From contig NC_080164.1 of the NCBI RefSeq assembly GCF_950295315.1, positions 10,363,665-10,427,664 on the forward strand: DNA of 64,000 nucleotides, given 5' to 3'. Position numbers and translations under genes: made by a program. Positions 1 to 12,006 of the stretch are shown here, one piece after another. Below the pieces are notes generated by a model that searched no databases, was not told where the DNA came from, and saw nothing but the letters and a program-made list of their open reading frames with translations. Source of the stretch: Erinaceus europaeus (lineage: Eukaryota; Chordata; Mammalia; Eulipotyphla; Erinaceidae). The first letter of the stretch is position 1; each line of letters opens with the position of its first letter.

Positions 1-510
1 CTTCAAAATTTCAGTCTCTAGTCAATTGCTATTTTAGAAATCCGACCATCACTCTGGTCACAAGACAAACACAGACTGGTAATTTCCAAAAGTCCTCTCT
101 GGGTGAAGTTTCTACAGATCAATATTCTGAAAATATTTTTCTAAAAAGCATTTGTATTTCTTGCTTTAACATAACTTGTGTTGAGAGGCAACAGACATAG
201 GGATTAACACTGTAGGCAGGTTTTGGTCAAACGCCATGAAGTTTATGAAGAGATTCTGATCTTGGTAGGGTATCTGAGGTTTTATTTGCAGACTGTAGGC
301 CCCTGGGTCCTATATGAGCTGGCCAGCCAGCAGGGTGCTGGGCCCAGCAGATGTCACAGTTCAGCACTGCCTGAGATATTTTAGATTAGCACTGTAGGGT
401 AGAAATAGAGAAGCCTATGTATAGTTAACATATAAAAAAATGCAGGATAATGGATGAGGTCACTTTGAATATTATACATTATTTCATCTGACATACCTAA
501 CAATATTATC
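1..510. other. Intron, no recognised element
   Basis: This is downstream-side LDAH intron. I see no exon with splice sites and no clear repeat until the T-run at about 511. Confidence 0.5.
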
Positions 511-514
511 TTTT

Positions 515-808
515 TTTTTAAAAAAAAATATTTATTTTCCCTTTTGTTGCCCCTGTTGCTTTTACTGTTGTAGTTATTATTGTTGCTGTTATTGATGTCC
601 TCATTGTTAGATAGGACAGGGAGAAATGGAGTGAGATGGGGAAGACAGACAGGGGGAGAGAAGGAGAGACACCTGCAGACGTGCTTCACCACTTGTGAAG
701 CGACTCCCCTGCAGGTGGGGAGCCGGGGGCTCGAACCGGGGTCCTTCTGCCGATCCTTGCACCTGGGGCCACGTGCGCTTAACCCGTTGTGCTACTGGCT
801 GACTCCCC
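515..808 (-). mobile_element. SINE-A
   Basis: A complete minus-strand copy. The T-rich tail is at about 511-540, the (GTT/ATT)n region at 545-600, the pyrimidine block complement at 613-670, ctgcaggtggggagc at 709-723, and the tRNA-like head ends near 808. The B-box complement gctcgaaccgggg is at 729-741. Confidence 0.93.
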
Positions 809-819
809 AATATTATCAT

Positions 820-1557
820 TTCAACATGCAGCGAATACAAAAATATTAACTATGTATATATTTAATTTCTTAAGTTCAAAGCTGGTATATGTTGCTTCAG
901 ACTAGCCACAAACAAGGACATGTGCTGTCGTATTAGACTGCACAGCTCTTGTGTACGCAGGCCAGACGGGCTGGTGGTACCAAGGAGCAAAGCCACATAC
1001 AGCCTACACCGTAGTCTCCTACACATTCAGACTGGGGCTTCCAAGTGGTTTCATTTGTTTGTGCTACAAGACTTTAGCATCTGCAATAGCACCTCCCGGA
1101 AGTTTGCCTTTCTGTCCCTGTTGTTATGGAAAACTGGTCTTGGTGTCAGTTGGACACGGCTCCTCTGGTGCAGTTAGTCAGAAGCAGGCCTGCTGGAGTC
1201 ACGCGATGACAGTATCTGATTCACACCTTAACGGGCTACCTTTATTCTGCAGAAATTACGATCTTTCAGTATGAGGTCACAGAGAGGCTGAAAGGCACTG
1301 ATGAAATAGACAAGCACCGCATTCTAAAGACAGACCCGATCAAGCAGGCGGCGGCAAAAATACATCGGAGTCGCTGTGGGATCCGCTTTGCTTCCTTCCT
1401 GTGCAGCCTTCAAGGGCTTCGTCCGTTTCAGCTCGAATGGAAACTCTGAGTGGACACACCTTTGAGGTCCTCCAGTCCCCCCCCCCCACCCCAATGCTGT
1501 CCCCTTTCATCATCGTTTGTACCCACCTGCTGACACCTCTAGCAGGAGAGTACTCAC
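820..1557. other. Intron, no recognised element
   Basis: The stretch holds scattered short open frames on both strands but no coding similarity or splice signals that I recognise. A C-run sits at 1479-1488 just outside the LDAH exon donor. Confidence 0.5.
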
Positions 1558-1640
1558 CTTGGGCAAATGTTTTCGGATGGTTTCGTTGTCTCTCTCTACC
1601 ACCTGCATCATTTCCTGGCTCCCGAGGTAGGCTGCGTTTG
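1558..1640 (-). CDS. LDAH: LDAH coding exon downstream of the lid segment
   Basis: This 83-bp exon follows the acceptor ctccaatgtag (AG at 1641-1642) and ends with CCC AAG before the donor GTGAGT (GT at 1556-1557). The first two bases complete the Ala codon begun by the previous exon (G|CA), then 27 codons follow: NAAYLGSQEMMQVVERDNET and IRKHLPK. This matches the LDAH segment that joins the lid to the strand carrying the catalytic Asp; in human the chain continues directly with a Thr-Phe-Tyr-Tyr-Gly segment, which would be the next exon, left of this window. The phase match and the exact junction peptide (FCL-ANAAYLG) make the call firm despite the short length. Confidence 0.95.
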
Positions 1641-2079
1641 CTACATTGGAGAGAAAAGTCCAACAGAGAATATTCAGAACAAGCACACGTGTCAGATGTA
1701 CTGCTGCCAATTCCTGTTCCTGTCTGTCCGCTAGCCGCTCTTTAGTTATCTGACACAAGATGCCTGAGACTAGGAGACACGTGAGCAGAAGCACACACAC
1801 GTCGCTGGGAGCCAGGTCAGGTAATCTCTCACTGCAGCACTTGGCCTTGTCTCCACCTCACTCCCAGTAGCGATGGTTACCAGCACGAGGACCTGGCGTC
1901 AGGGGTCACAGCAGGAGACGTCATGTGTAACGGTCCCTGACCCATGGGTGTGCCCGTGCTTCAAAGACTCATCTGTTTATCTCATGGAAGAGGTGGACAG
2001 CACAGCTCTGGTGTGTTGGGGGAACACAAGTCTGCTGTTTTCTACCTGCTGAGCTGCCACTCTAGCCACAGAGACTAAC

Positions 2080-2298
2080 ATTTTTTAAATTTACTTTTAT
2101 TAGATTAATTTATTGGATAGAGACAGCCAGAAATCTAGAGGGAAGGGGGAGATAGGGAGAGACACAGAGAGACACCTGCAGCCCTGCTTCACCACTTGCA
2201 AAGCTTTCCCCCTGCAGGTGGAGACCGGGGGCTTGAACCTGGGTCCTTGCACACTGTAACATGTGCACTCAACCAGGTGCACCACCACCCGGCCCATT
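2080..2298 (-). mobile_element. SINE-B
   Basis: Minus-strand copy with a T-rich tail at the left, the complement of tttctggctgtctctatcc at 2113-2132, cctgcaggtggagaccgggg at 2211-2230 and the head complement accaggtgcaccaccacccg at 2273-2292. Confidence 0.92.
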
Positions 2299-2621
2299 TT
2301 TTTTTTTTAATCACGTAAGGATTGGCAGCACAAGTCATTATAGATAAATCATGTAGACCAGGGAAACTGCATGCAATTACTAATGTGAAATGATCTTTTA
2401 TTTTATTTTATTTTTAAAGTAAGCACAAGGCTGTTGAAAGAGCTCAGTTGGATAGTGAGCTGTTGTGCCAGCTTCAGAGAATCCAGCTTCAAGCTGGGTC
2501 TCCACGATTGAAGGAAGCTTCAGTGCTGCCTTCTCTTTTTATTCTTTCTACTTCTCTCTTTCTCTCTCTCTTCTCTCTAGACTGAATTTCTTCTTCTCTT
2601 TCTCCTTCTTCTTCTTCTTCT

Positions 2622-2912
2622 GCCTCCAGGGTTATTGCTGGGGCTCAGTGCCTGCACTACGAATCCACTGCTCCTAGAGGCTGTTTTTTCCCATTTTGTT
2701 GTTTTTGTTGCCATTGCTGCTGTTGCTGTTAGAAAGGACTGAGAGAAACTGAGAGAGGAGGGGAAGACAGAGAAGGGGATAGAGAAAGATAGACACCTGC
2801 AGACCTGCTTCACTGCCTGTGAAGCGACCCTCCCCTGCAGGTGAGGAGCTGGGGGCTTGAACTGGGACCCCTGCACAGGTCCTTGCGCTTTATGCCCTGT
2901 GGGCTTAATGAA
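2622..2912 (-). mobile_element. SINE-A, long form
   Basis: Minus-strand copy with the 3' block (cctccagggttattgctggg, 2623-2642), a (GTT)n region, the body at 2790-2860 and a shortened head near 2900. A CT-rich tract (2540-2615) lies beside its tail. Confidence 0.88.
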
Positions 2913-2978
2913 TTTATGTTTTACACTTTCTTTGTTGTTACTGTCACGGCTGACTTTTTCAGACAGAGACAAAGTCAG

Positions 2979-2980
<2 letters not shown>

Positions 2981-3032
<52 letters not shown>
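2981..3032. repeat. (AC)26 microsatellite
   Basis: Pure AC dinucleotide run followed by a G-rich tract (3033-3055). The run is open in several frames, so translated CVCVCV or HTHTHT peptides here are artefacts. Confidence 0.98.
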
Positions 3033-3034
<2 letters not shown>

Positions 3035-3055
3035 GGGGGGGTAGGGGGTAGGGGA

Positions 3056-3180
3056 GAGAGACATAGACTGAGACTATACTACTGAAGCTGTCTCCATGTG
3101 GTGGGGACCAGACTTAAACCTGGGTCATAAATAAGGCAAAGCAAACACTATTGGTCCTCAACTCTCTCTTATACTGGGGT
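3056..3180 (-). mobile_element. SINE-E-like tRNA-derived fragment
   Basis: Reads as a minus-strand element: a GA-rich tract, then gtggggaccagacttaaacctgg, the complement of a B-box-like region. Family assignment is loose. Confidence 0.45.
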
Positions 3181-3207
3181 AATACATTACCCATAGATGT
3201 ACAGAGA

Positions 3208-3250
3208 GAGAGAGGGAGAGGGAGAGGGAGAGAGAGAAAAGAGAGGGGTA
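3208..3250. repeat. (GA)n-rich tract
   Basis: Interrupted GA/GGGA run, low-complexity. Confidence 0.9.
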
Positions 3251-3739
3251 AGGACACTTACTATATGACATCATTAATATGAAGAGCCCACGGCAGGCAG
3301 GTCCATAGAGAGAGCAGAGGACCGGCAGGAGAGGGGCTGGGATGTGAATGGATATGGAGTCTCTTTCTAACATATGAACATACTCTGAATTCAAATAGTT
3401 ATGATGGCTATACTACTCTGAGCATCTACTCAAAGCTACTGATTGATACACTTTAAAGAGTAAATGTGAACAGTGTTACCATTAAGCTGTCTTTTTTTTT
3501 TTTAAGGTAGGTACACAGATATTGAATATTTTATGACAACAGTGTACATGACTGGGAAGAAAGATTAAGCATATTGAGAACTAGAGAAGATCTTTAAAAA
3601 AGACTCATATCAAACTTGTAAGGATGAAGAACACACTGGGATTAACAACAGAGTATATATTCATGGAAGAAAAATTAGTGAGCTCAAGACACAGCAACAG
3701 AAGGGATCTAAAAGAAAACTGACTGAGGAGGGAGAGAGA

Positions 3740-3885
3740 GCCGGTGGCTGGGGAGGTGGCTCAGTGGTGGTGGTGGTGGTGGGGGGGCATTCCTTGCATT
3801 TGAGAGGCCCTGGTGTTGTGACCCTTGGCACTTCTTAGGATTGAGCCCTGCGCTGGTCTCTCCCTAATAAAACAAACAAGTCGGC
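3740..3885 (+). mobile_element. SINE-E-like element
   Basis: tRNA-like head with ggtggctcagtgg (A-box-like), a (GGT)n expansion at 3766-3784, then a body ending in ctctccctaataaaacaaac. Confidence 0.55.
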
Positions 3886-4109
3886 AACTACATCTTTAAA
3901 AGGAGAAAGAGAACAGAACACTTCTGAAATGATCTCATGGCTCTGGTTTTGGGTGGGAGTTTCTTTTGAAATACCACGTAGGTAAATACTTTAGCTCTGA
4001 GCACTTTTTTTTTCTGTAGTGTCGATACTGAATCAGAAAATATGAACAATTAAATTACTTCTAAGGACTTGTTTTTAATATCAGGGAATGTACCTTATCA
4101 CATTTTTAC

Positions 4110-4382
4110 TTTTTAAAAATATTTATTTATTCCCTTTTGTTGCCCTTGTTGTTTTATTGTTGTAATTATTATTGTTGTCGTCGTTGTTGGATAGGACAGA
4201 GAGAAATGGAGAGAGGAGGGGAAGACAGAGATGGGGAGAGAAAGACAGACACCTGCAGACCTGCTTCACTGTCTGTGAAGCGACTCCCCTGCAGGTGGGG
4301 AGCCGGGGGTGCGAACCAGGATCCTTAGCCCGTCCTCGTGCTTGGTGCCACGTGCACTTAACCTGCTGCGCTACTGCCACGG
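4110..4382 (-). mobile_element. SINE-A
   Basis: Complete minus-strand copy from tattccttttgt-type tail (about 4120) to the head complement gcgctactgccac (4368-4380). Confidence 0.93.
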
Positions 4383-4496
4383 TATCACATTTTTATTTCT
4401 CCCTTTTGTGCTGTGGCAAATGTGTCTATTTTTTAAAAAAATAAATCATGGCTCCCACATGCATAATTTCATTACTTTTTCATTCAGATAACAAGA

Positions 4497-4526
4497 TAGA
4501 TATATAGATTGGGGGGGAGAGGAAGG

Positions 4527-4564
<38 letters not shown>

Positions 4565-4686
4565 AGACAGTACTAGACCTTGCCCCAGTGCTGTGACACT
4601 CCCATCTAGTGCTGAGACTTGGACCAGGGTTGTGTGCACAGCAAGGCAGGTGCCCTGCCTGCTCAGCTAGTCCTCTGACCTCCATC
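4497..4686 (-). mobile_element. SINE-E-like element with GA tract
   Basis: A GA microsatellite (4527-4560) replaces the CT-rich body. The head on the minus strand reads gaggactagctgagcaggca, tRNA A-box-like, with a B-box-like complement at 4617-4630. Confidence 0.55.
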
Positions 4687-4689
4687 TTA

Positions 4690-5401
4690 TTAAACTTAAG
4701 AAAAAAAAAGGGGGGGTAGTTTTAAGAACACCAGTTTCCTTTCCAGTAACAGCGCTAAGGAAGTCATCTTTTTCATTCCTCAGAAATGTTCACAACACAA
4801 CACAGTGGTCAGAAATAATAACATCAAATAGAAGTGTAATTTCCTAAGGGGAAAACACATTTCTCTTGGCAACGATGGCCAATAACATTGCTGGAACCCC
4901 AGCAGAATTCAGAGTTTCAGGCACCTCTGTGAAGGAAATGTCCAATCAACGGAGTAATGGAAACATCAACATGACAGGAAGAGAGTAAGTTAGAAGAGCT
5001 GTGAATTGTTAAATTTCGTTTCATTAGACATCTCAGTACAGGTGTAAAAATAACTCATGGAGGAATCTCATATTCTGTTTTGTTTGTGACTACCACCATC
5101 TCCTGCGGTTCGCGTAAAGTTCAAACGCCACTCCAGGATTTCAGCACGGGACAGCGTGGGCTAAAGGTCTGAAGTCGCCGAGTGACAGCTGCAGCTGTAT
5201 AACCACAGGGTTTTCATCCCAGGCTCACTGGGCTACCTAGCAGTGTGTTCTCTTAGCCAGAAGGCTACCTTCTCTTGAACTCGACCACTTATATCAGCGC
5301 CATTTTGTCTGTTTGGAAAAAAAAAAAATCCCAACTCCCCTTTAAGTCTAAATTCATCTACCTTTTCCTGAATTTATTTACGTAGAGTTGTCCTCTCCTT
5401 T
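4690..5401. other. Intron, no recognised element
   Basis: No SINE, L1 or coding similarity recognised. It contains an A-rich run followed by a G-run (4700-4718). Confidence 0.45.
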
Positions 5402-5415
5402 CTAGATACCATTCT

Positions 5416-5752
5416 TTTTTTTCCTCCAGGGTTATTGCTGGGCTCGGTGCCTGCACCATGTATCCACTGCTCCTGGAGGCCATTTTTTCCCCCTTTTGCT
5501 GCCCTTGTTGTTGTAGCCTTGTTGTGGTTATTATTATTGTCATTGTTGATGTTGTTCGTTGTTGGATAGGACAGAGAGAAATGGAGAGAGGAGAGGAAGA
5601 CAAAGAGGGGGAGAGAAAGACAGACACCTGCAGGCCTGCTTCACCGCCTGTGAAGCGACTCCCCTGCGGGTGGGGAGCCGGGGGCTCGAACCGGGATCCT
5701 TGGCGCTTTGCGCCACGTGCACTTAACCCACTGTGCTACCGCCCAACCCCCT
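5416..5752 (-). mobile_element. SINE-A, long form, with target-site duplication
   Basis: The minus-strand copy is flanked by perfect direct repeats ctagataccattct at 5402-5415 and 5753-5766. It includes the 3' block (cctccagggttattgctggg) and a full head. Confidence 0.95.
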
Positions 5753-5947
5753 CTAGATACCATTCTTAAAGGAGGGAATTCTCTGATTTTGGGTGGCAGT
5801 TTGCTTGTGAAATGCCATGGAGGTAAACACTTGAGCTTTAAGCACTTTTTTTGTAGTGTCAATATTGAATTAAAAAATATAAATAGTTAAATTACTTATA
5901 AGGACTTGTTTTTAAGATCCCTCCCCCCCCCACACACCCCTGATGGT

Positions 5948-5949
<2 letters not shown>

Positions 5950-5981
<32 letters not shown>
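5950..5981. repeat. Poly-T run
   Basis: About 31 consecutive T. No element body is recognised on its right, so it may be the tail of a lost minus-strand retroposon. Confidence 0.9.
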
Positions 5982-5982
<1 letters not shown>

Positions 5983-6375
5983 TGGTGCTAAGTGTGGCTT
6001 TAAGGAATGAGAGAAACAGACCTAAGGAAGGAATTCTTCCATTTTGAAATTCCTAAATAATTTGGAGACGTGCTTATCAGCCACATAAATGATTGCTTCT
6101 CCAAAAGGCAGGAAGATTTGGGTTACTGCACCCATCCATTCAGTCTGCAAGATGATCGTTTTATCAGTGTGGTGTTGAGTGCACCAGAGTGAAAAAAACA
6201 CAAATCAATGTATGCTGATTTTTCAAAAATAATCCAACTTTTTAGAGTGGCAAAGATACACATTTTTTTCCTTTAAAAAAACAGTCAACTTTTTACTGAG
6301 CCATTTAATTCTAAACCATAGATGATACTCAAGTATCATATTTAAGTACCATTTGGCCTCAGTTCTAATACTGAT

Positions 6376-6400
6376 CACACACACACACACACACACACAC
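6376..6400. repeat. (AC)n microsatellite
   Basis: Twelve AC units. Confidence 0.95.
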
Positions 6401-6847
6401 CTTTTCCTTCGTTGCTTAATTCTAGGTTAAACACCCATGAATCATTAAAAGCTGTAACTAGGTTTTAAAAATGGATTTGCCAAAGCTATATATAGAGGAG
6501 AAAATAATTAACGGAAGAAGGTGGTCTCATTTTGTTCAAAAATTATTCTGGGATTGAGTTAAAAATAGTCTGAAACGGAATTTGTGATCTTTTACCAAAG
6601 CTCACGTGTTAGCTCACGGGGATACTTCTCTTCGTTTCATATGATTTCATTCAAAAAAGTTACCAAGGAAAGGAAAGGTCATGAAGTTTTCTTTTACAAG
6701 AATGGGTACAGCAAAGTACCATGACCTCCCAGGAATGCTCTCTGTGTCTGAAGGATGTGTTTCCCGTGAGGGAGCTAAAAGGAATGAAGCACATAACGAA
6801 TGAGAAGACCCTAGGATATTTTACAACATTTGTTCCCCTGCAGTCAA

Positions 6848-6975
6848 GGAAATGGCTCATTGGGTTGAGAGGACTTGTATGTGCAAGGCCTGAGGTTTGA
6901 CCTCAGCTACTACTGATGCTAGAGTGGTCTATCTCTCTCTCTCTCTCCCTCTCAAAATAAGTTATTGAAAATAAG
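6848..6975 (+). mobile_element. SINE-E-like element
   Basis: tRNA-like head at 6850-6900 followed by a CT-rich tract (6930-6953) and an A-rich end. Confidence 0.5.
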
Positions 6976-8940
6976 TTAATTACCTTTCTTTGACAGTGGG
7001 CATACCGTGGAACTCTATACTGTCATCTTACAATCTTGTAGCCCACTGTTAATCAGAAACAAAACAAGGTAAAGAAAAAGTTAATGATCTTGGCCTGTGG
7101 TGTTGCCAAATTAGAATATATCTGCTTTAGTTTTTAATCAAGAAATCCCATTTAGTATTGCTCCAGTGAGCAGTCCATTTCTCATGAGATGGAAGAACAT
7201 CTGTTCTAAAGAAAATCTGGTTTTTCCTCTCTGTCTCTATTTCTCTCCCTTTCTCTGTACCTCCCTCTCATGAAAGTAAAATACAATATTTAACAACAAC
7301 AACAACAGAAAAAAATGTAGGGGAGGAGGCATTTAAGAATTACCATCAAAGAAAAAGCACATCTTTCAAAATAGCATTGAAAGACTCTGGCACACAGGCT
7401 GAATGGACCCACACTGCGATAAAGCTGCTGATGTTTGTTGATTCAATCTGGGCTGCTGTTTTCTAACTGCTGGCTAGGAAATGCAGTGCTCTCGCTCAGT
7501 CCAGTGAAGACGAATGTCACAGAATCTTACCCAACAGGAAAGGACGTGCCATCTTTGCCAAAAAGGGCAATGGTACTTGAAATACTTAGATATTTTAGTT
7601 CCTTGAATTTTTGAGACGTTACGACAACAAACAATGTGTATCAACTAAAGGCTATAGAAACTCACTTTCTCTCTAGACGGGGCAGGATTTATGATCCACT
7701 ACTTGGACCGGCAAACTTCCTCCATTTGTTTCCGTGAGATTTCCACTGAAGCAGAGACATTACATAATGTGTAAACACCGCAAGGCCTTCTAAAAAGTCA
7801 AGGCGGCAGGCGTGCTGAAGGTCACCACCTGGACGACAGGCAAGGCCCAGAGAGGCAGGTCTGCAGGAAGACTGTCTGGAGGGCAGGGGTGTGGCCACTC
7901 AGGCCACTCTCCTCTGGACACCCCCTCTCCTCTTTCTTGTACCACCCAAGAATCATGCCACCAATTCAAGTGGTCGGTCTGCATATGGGTTGCTTTGGGG
8001 AGGGGTTCGTTACCTACCTGCAAGGTCTAGGGACTTAAAAGTGTTGTTCTGTCTCAGCTGGGGTCTTTCTCAAACTGCAGAAATCAAGATGCTTGGAATC
8101 GCCCGAGGTGTGACAAGGGTCTGTGGCTGGTGTTGTGAGGGCAGGCAAGGTTCACAACGGGGACACAAAGGGAGAGGTTGGAAGAGGCTGGCTAAGGTGA
8201 CTAAAATGCCTGGATCAGTCACTCTAAGTAGACTCGACTCAGTGTCCACATGGGAAATGAACCAAAACCCCAAAGAAGAAAGACCAGTAACCCTCGCTTC
8301 CTTTGCCTTTGCTCATGACTCAACAGACCTGCTGGGTTAACGGGACAAAACATACCACCAAAGTACAGGTGACTTGGACATCAAAAGGTCTGGTGTAAAA
8401 CCAAGAGAACAGAAGCTCGGAGGAGGGATAGAGAAATGAGAGGGCTGTGTTCTGAAGGAGTGTTTTTCTAAGTGTTCGGAACAGAAAGACAAGAGCGTGG
8501 CTGACAGCTCTGGCATCTGGTTTCGAGTTTATTTTGCACATAGTGTTAACTCTTTCATGGTTGTGGGGGAAAGGAAGCCCAGGCTCCTTCCAAGCAGCAA
8601 TGTGACTAGAAGGCTTGGAATGCGTCTGGTCAGGGACAGAAATGTGTCCTGTGTCCAAAACATCTTCCTCACCGAGGATGCATCTTTGGGGCCGCTGGAG
8701 GATACAGTATGAGTTCAATTACTGTAGCTACAGTAAGAGCCATTTCTCTCAACTGTAGCTTATGGAAATTAATTCTATAGTGCATTTAGAACTCTGGTGC
8801 TGGAAAAAGTGCCTTTATAGGATTAACTGCTTATTTTAAAGTAATAAATAATTGATTCTAAATTATATATAGTATATAGCCTAGTCACTCAATAAAGAAA
8901 ACAAAACATTATACCTTATATCCTGATGAGGTTTAGATTT
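6976..8940. other. Intron, mostly unrecognised
   Basis: Nearly 2 kb without a clear SINE or L1. A CT-rich patch followed by (AAC)n at 7220-7306 may be an old SINE end. Open frames at 7790-8340 show no similarity or splice support. Confidence 0.45.
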
Positions 8941-9090
8941 AAAAAAAAATATTTTATTTATTTATTATTTTTGAGAGAGATGCAGAGAGAGAAACACCAG
9001 AGCACTGCCCAGCTCTGTCTTATGGTGGTACGGGGGATTGAACCTGGGACTTTGGAGCCTCAGGCCTGAGAGTCTCTTTGCATAACCATC
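8941..9090 (-). mobile_element. SINE-C
   Basis: Minus-strand copy: the tail complement is at the left, then agagcactgcccagctctg (8999-9017), gattgaacctgggac (9037-9051) and tctctttgcataacca (9073-9088). A (CAT)n/(ATT)n tract follows at 9088-9123. Confidence 0.85.
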
Positions 9091-9164
9091 ATCATCATCA
9101 TCACCATCATCATTATTATTATTTAGATTTTTTTTTTTTTTTAATTTAACTTTCTTTTTTTAAA

Positions 9165-9285
9165 CTAGAGCACTGCCCATCCTCTGGCTTATGGTGGTGC
9201 TGGGGATTGAACCTGGGACCTTTGGTGCCTCAGGCATTAAAACTTGTTTTGCATAACCACTATGCCATCTCTCCAGCCACCTAAG
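9165..9285 (-). mobile_element. SINE-C
   Basis: Second minus-strand copy: agagcactgcccatcctctg, gattgaacctgggac and tgcataaccactatgccatc are present. Confidence 0.85.
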
Positions 9286-9751
9286 TATTTCTAAAGGGGC
9301 AGTAGCAGCTGCCTATCTAAAGTCTATCAGAAACCCAGATGTTTGGGAACCTGTTCTATCAGGATCAGGTAAATCACATCCTTTCTCCTGTTTTCTGTGC
9401 TATTGTTCTAGCAAGTGTTTAGAGGATGGTGATAAGTAAGCAAGCTTGGCTACAGGTCTGCCGACTACTCCTTCTAGTTCTAGCCTTGTACACTGTGTCC
9501 CTAGCTCTCTGGCTTGGCGTCTACGCAGTAAGGATTGCTATGCCTTCTTGCTGGGGTATCCCTCTGTCATTATGGAATAGTCCCCTCTGTCCCATCATTT
9601 CCTTTACTCTCAAGTCTTCTTTATCTGCTGCTGCTACTTCTCCCCCATGTGACCTCCAACTAACACCAAGGGGTGGTAGCTGTGACCCCTAAGTTGCAGG
9701 GCAGCAGTGACCCTCCCCCCCTTGCAGACACACGTTTTAAGATGGCCTTAC

Positions 9752-9986
9752 CAAGACAGAATGGCTCCAGCATGTTCACGATCGAGAACTCATTCGGCAT
9801 GTTCATCTTTCCAAGGGCCGCACTAAGCAGAGAGGACTTGACTTTTGCAGGGCAGAGTTTCAGCAGTAAGTAGCCGGTCGCGTACAGAGCATAGCGGAAC
9901 CAGCACAGAAGGGGAGTGGCGATCCTGCCGTTGGGTGACTCGGACATGCGCTCGATTGTTGGGAAGAGCAGGAAGGCGTGGATGAT
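9752..9986 (-). CDS. LDAH: LDAH coding exon, cap/lid segment
   Basis: This 235-bp exon begins directly after tcatcacag (acceptor AG at 9987-9988) with ATC ATC CAC and ends with CTT G before GTAAGG (donor GT at 9750-9751). It encodes 78 codons plus one base, entering in phase 0 and leaving in phase 1. Recognisable stretches are AFLLFPTIERMSESPNGRIA, TPLLCWFRYALYATGYLLLK and NEFSIVNMLEPFCL, all collinear with mammalian LDAH. The hydrophobic part around YALYATGYLLLK belongs to the region thought to help bind lipid droplets. An in-frame ATG (of RMSES) sits inside the exon and is not a start. The part around SSLLSAALGKMNMP is the least human-like, as expected for a lid region. No stop or frameshift. 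Confidence 0.96.
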
Positions 9987-10424
9987 CTGTGATGACAGAT
10001 ACGTTGATGAGACCTTTTCCTAAAAATCACCCCGACCCAACTCCTCAGACTATTGGCAAAAGTATTTTAATAATACGTCAGTAGAAAAGTGAACATCACT
10101 CAGTTTAGGAAGTACCACTATCAATCATGACTATTTCAAAACAGATCCAATACTATATAGAAACAGATACAAGACTTCCTATGAGATAACAAAAAAAGTA
10201 GGACCATCCATGGAAAAAATCACCATTAGTAACAGAGTAACATAAATGGAACAGACTGTGAAGGGTAACAGTTGGCAGAACAGAAAATGAGAATGGATAT
10301 ACTGCGCTTACTTCAACCTTTTAAAGCTGAAAAGCACACAGATCATAAATGAGCGATTTAACAAACAATTCGTAAAATAATCATGTAATTTGTGAAACAA
10401 AATCACGTGAGTTAAAACATTCCA

Positions 10425-10605
10425 GCATTTTGGTGTATGGCACCAAAGTAAAGGACTTGGGGAGGGGTGTGTGTGTTCAGGTCCGAGAGCACAATGGTGG
10501 AGGGTGTTATGTGGAAAATTGAGAAATGTTACACATGGACCAACTACTGTATTTTACTGTCAACTGTAAACCATTAAACCTCCCCCCCATAAAGAAAAAT
10601 ACATT
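10425..10605 (+). mobile_element. L1 3' end, 5'-truncated
   Basis: Carries the end of the L1 3' UTR used in this genome: ggcaccaaagtaaaggactt (10439-10458), a block for tgttatgtggaaaattgaga, tactgtcaactgtaaaccat and the final AAATAAAG-like end before poly-A. Confidence 0.8.
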
Positions 10606-10699
10606 CCAGTGTGCACATACCAATCATAATTCTTCCTTCTGTTCACGTTTTTAGTAACTTCTACTCTGACATCTTTATTTGGTTTTCCTTAATACCTTC

Positions 10700-11035
10700 C
10701 CTATAGGGGGTCAGGCACAGTGGGTTAAGAGCATGTGGTACAAAGCGCAAGGACTGGTGTAAGGATCCCGGTTTGAGCCCCTGGTTCCCACCTGCAGGGT
10801 GGTTGTTTCACAGGTGGTGAAGCGGGTATGCAGGCGTCTATCTTTCTCTTCCCCTGTCTCCCCTCCTCTCTCCATTTCTCTCTGTCCTAGCCAATGGTGA
10901 CATCAATGGCAACATTAGTGACAAGGACAAGGACAAAAAATGGGAGAGGGTGGCCTCCAGGAGCAGTGGATTCGTGGTGCAGGCACCGAGCCCAAGCGAA
11001 AACTCTGGAGGCAAACAAACAAACAAACAAAACCC
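10700..11035 (+). mobile_element. SINE-A, long form
   Basis: Plus-strand copy with a diverged head at 10705-10745, body at 10790-10880, 3' block cctccaggagcagtggattc (10955-10974) and a (CAAA)n tail at 11012-11031. Confidence 0.9.
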
Positions 11036-11204
11036 CTATCCTGTTACAGAATGGGTTGTGTCCAGTTCACTCCTCCCTCTCCATCCCCAGTTCACATACT
11101 GAAGTGCTAACTAACTCCAAGGTATCAAGAGAAGAGGTAAATCAAGTCAAATGCAGCCACATGGGTGGGGGCCCAAGAGGTAGGATTAATGTTTTGTTTT
11201 GTTT

Positions 11205-11420
11205 TTTTAACTTTTTTCATCTTTATTTATTTCTTGGATAGAGACAGCCAGAAATTGAGAGGAGGAGGGGAGACAGAGAGGAGAGAGACAGAGAGACACC
11301 TGCAAATTTGCTTCACCACTCGTAAAGCTTTCCCTTGCAGGTGGGGACCGGGGGCTCGAACCCAGGTCCCTGTGCACCGTAATATGTGCGCTCAACCAGG
11401 TGCGCCACCACCCAGCCCCC
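11205..11420 (-). mobile_element. SINE-B
   Basis: Minus-strand copy from ctttatttatttcttggata to the head complement aaccaggtgcgccaccaccc (11394-11413). Confidence 0.93.
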
Positions 11421-11424
11421 AACT

Positions 11425-11602
11425 TGTTTTTTTTAATAAATAACACCATTCCCGCCACCAAAGGTCTGTATCCCTACCCCCCCACCACCCACCCCTACAG
11501 TGAGGCTGAAAATCCACTCTTACCCTCTACCCAGATTTTTTTTTTTTACTTTGATGCAATACTCCAAACTCAGTTAAATTCTACTTTGTGTTCCCCTTTC
11601 TG
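11425..11602 (-). mobile_element. L1 3' UTR fragment
   Basis: The region around gatgcaatactccaaactca (11552-11571) and the following ttctactttgtgttccc match the minus-strand L1 3' UTR seen at 28610-28650; the distal end differs, so this is another L1 subfamily. Confidence 0.6.
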
Positions 11603-12006
11603 TTGGATTAATGTCTTTTTTTTTTTTTTAAGGAGACACTGGAGAGCTTATTCTCGCTTCCCAAGTACGGACAAAGCGGTCTGATGGTGAGCGCAGAGGG
11701 TCAAGTGGTTGGCAGGGCTAACTCAAGCTAAGCTGCTTACCTGTTGTGCGTCAGATTTCTGGTGTCAGCCATTCGTTCTGCCATTTCCCTTTGGCAGGTG
11801 CCCTTCCCAAATGCACTTTTCCTGGCAGGTCCTGGGAGCAGTAAGATGGGTCTGCGGACTTGCTTTCCCACCTTCTCCTACTGGTCTTTTCGCACAGTGA
11901 CTTGTCGGCACTAACCTAGAGCTAAAGCTTATCGGCCTCTGTGACTCTGCTGTCCTGTCTCTAAGAAGAGTCTGGGGATCGTGCATGAAAACTATAGAAA
12001 GCTCTT

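Noticed and set aside
2577..3032. 151-residue minus-strand frame
   Set aside because: Built from a SINE-A and an (AC)n run.
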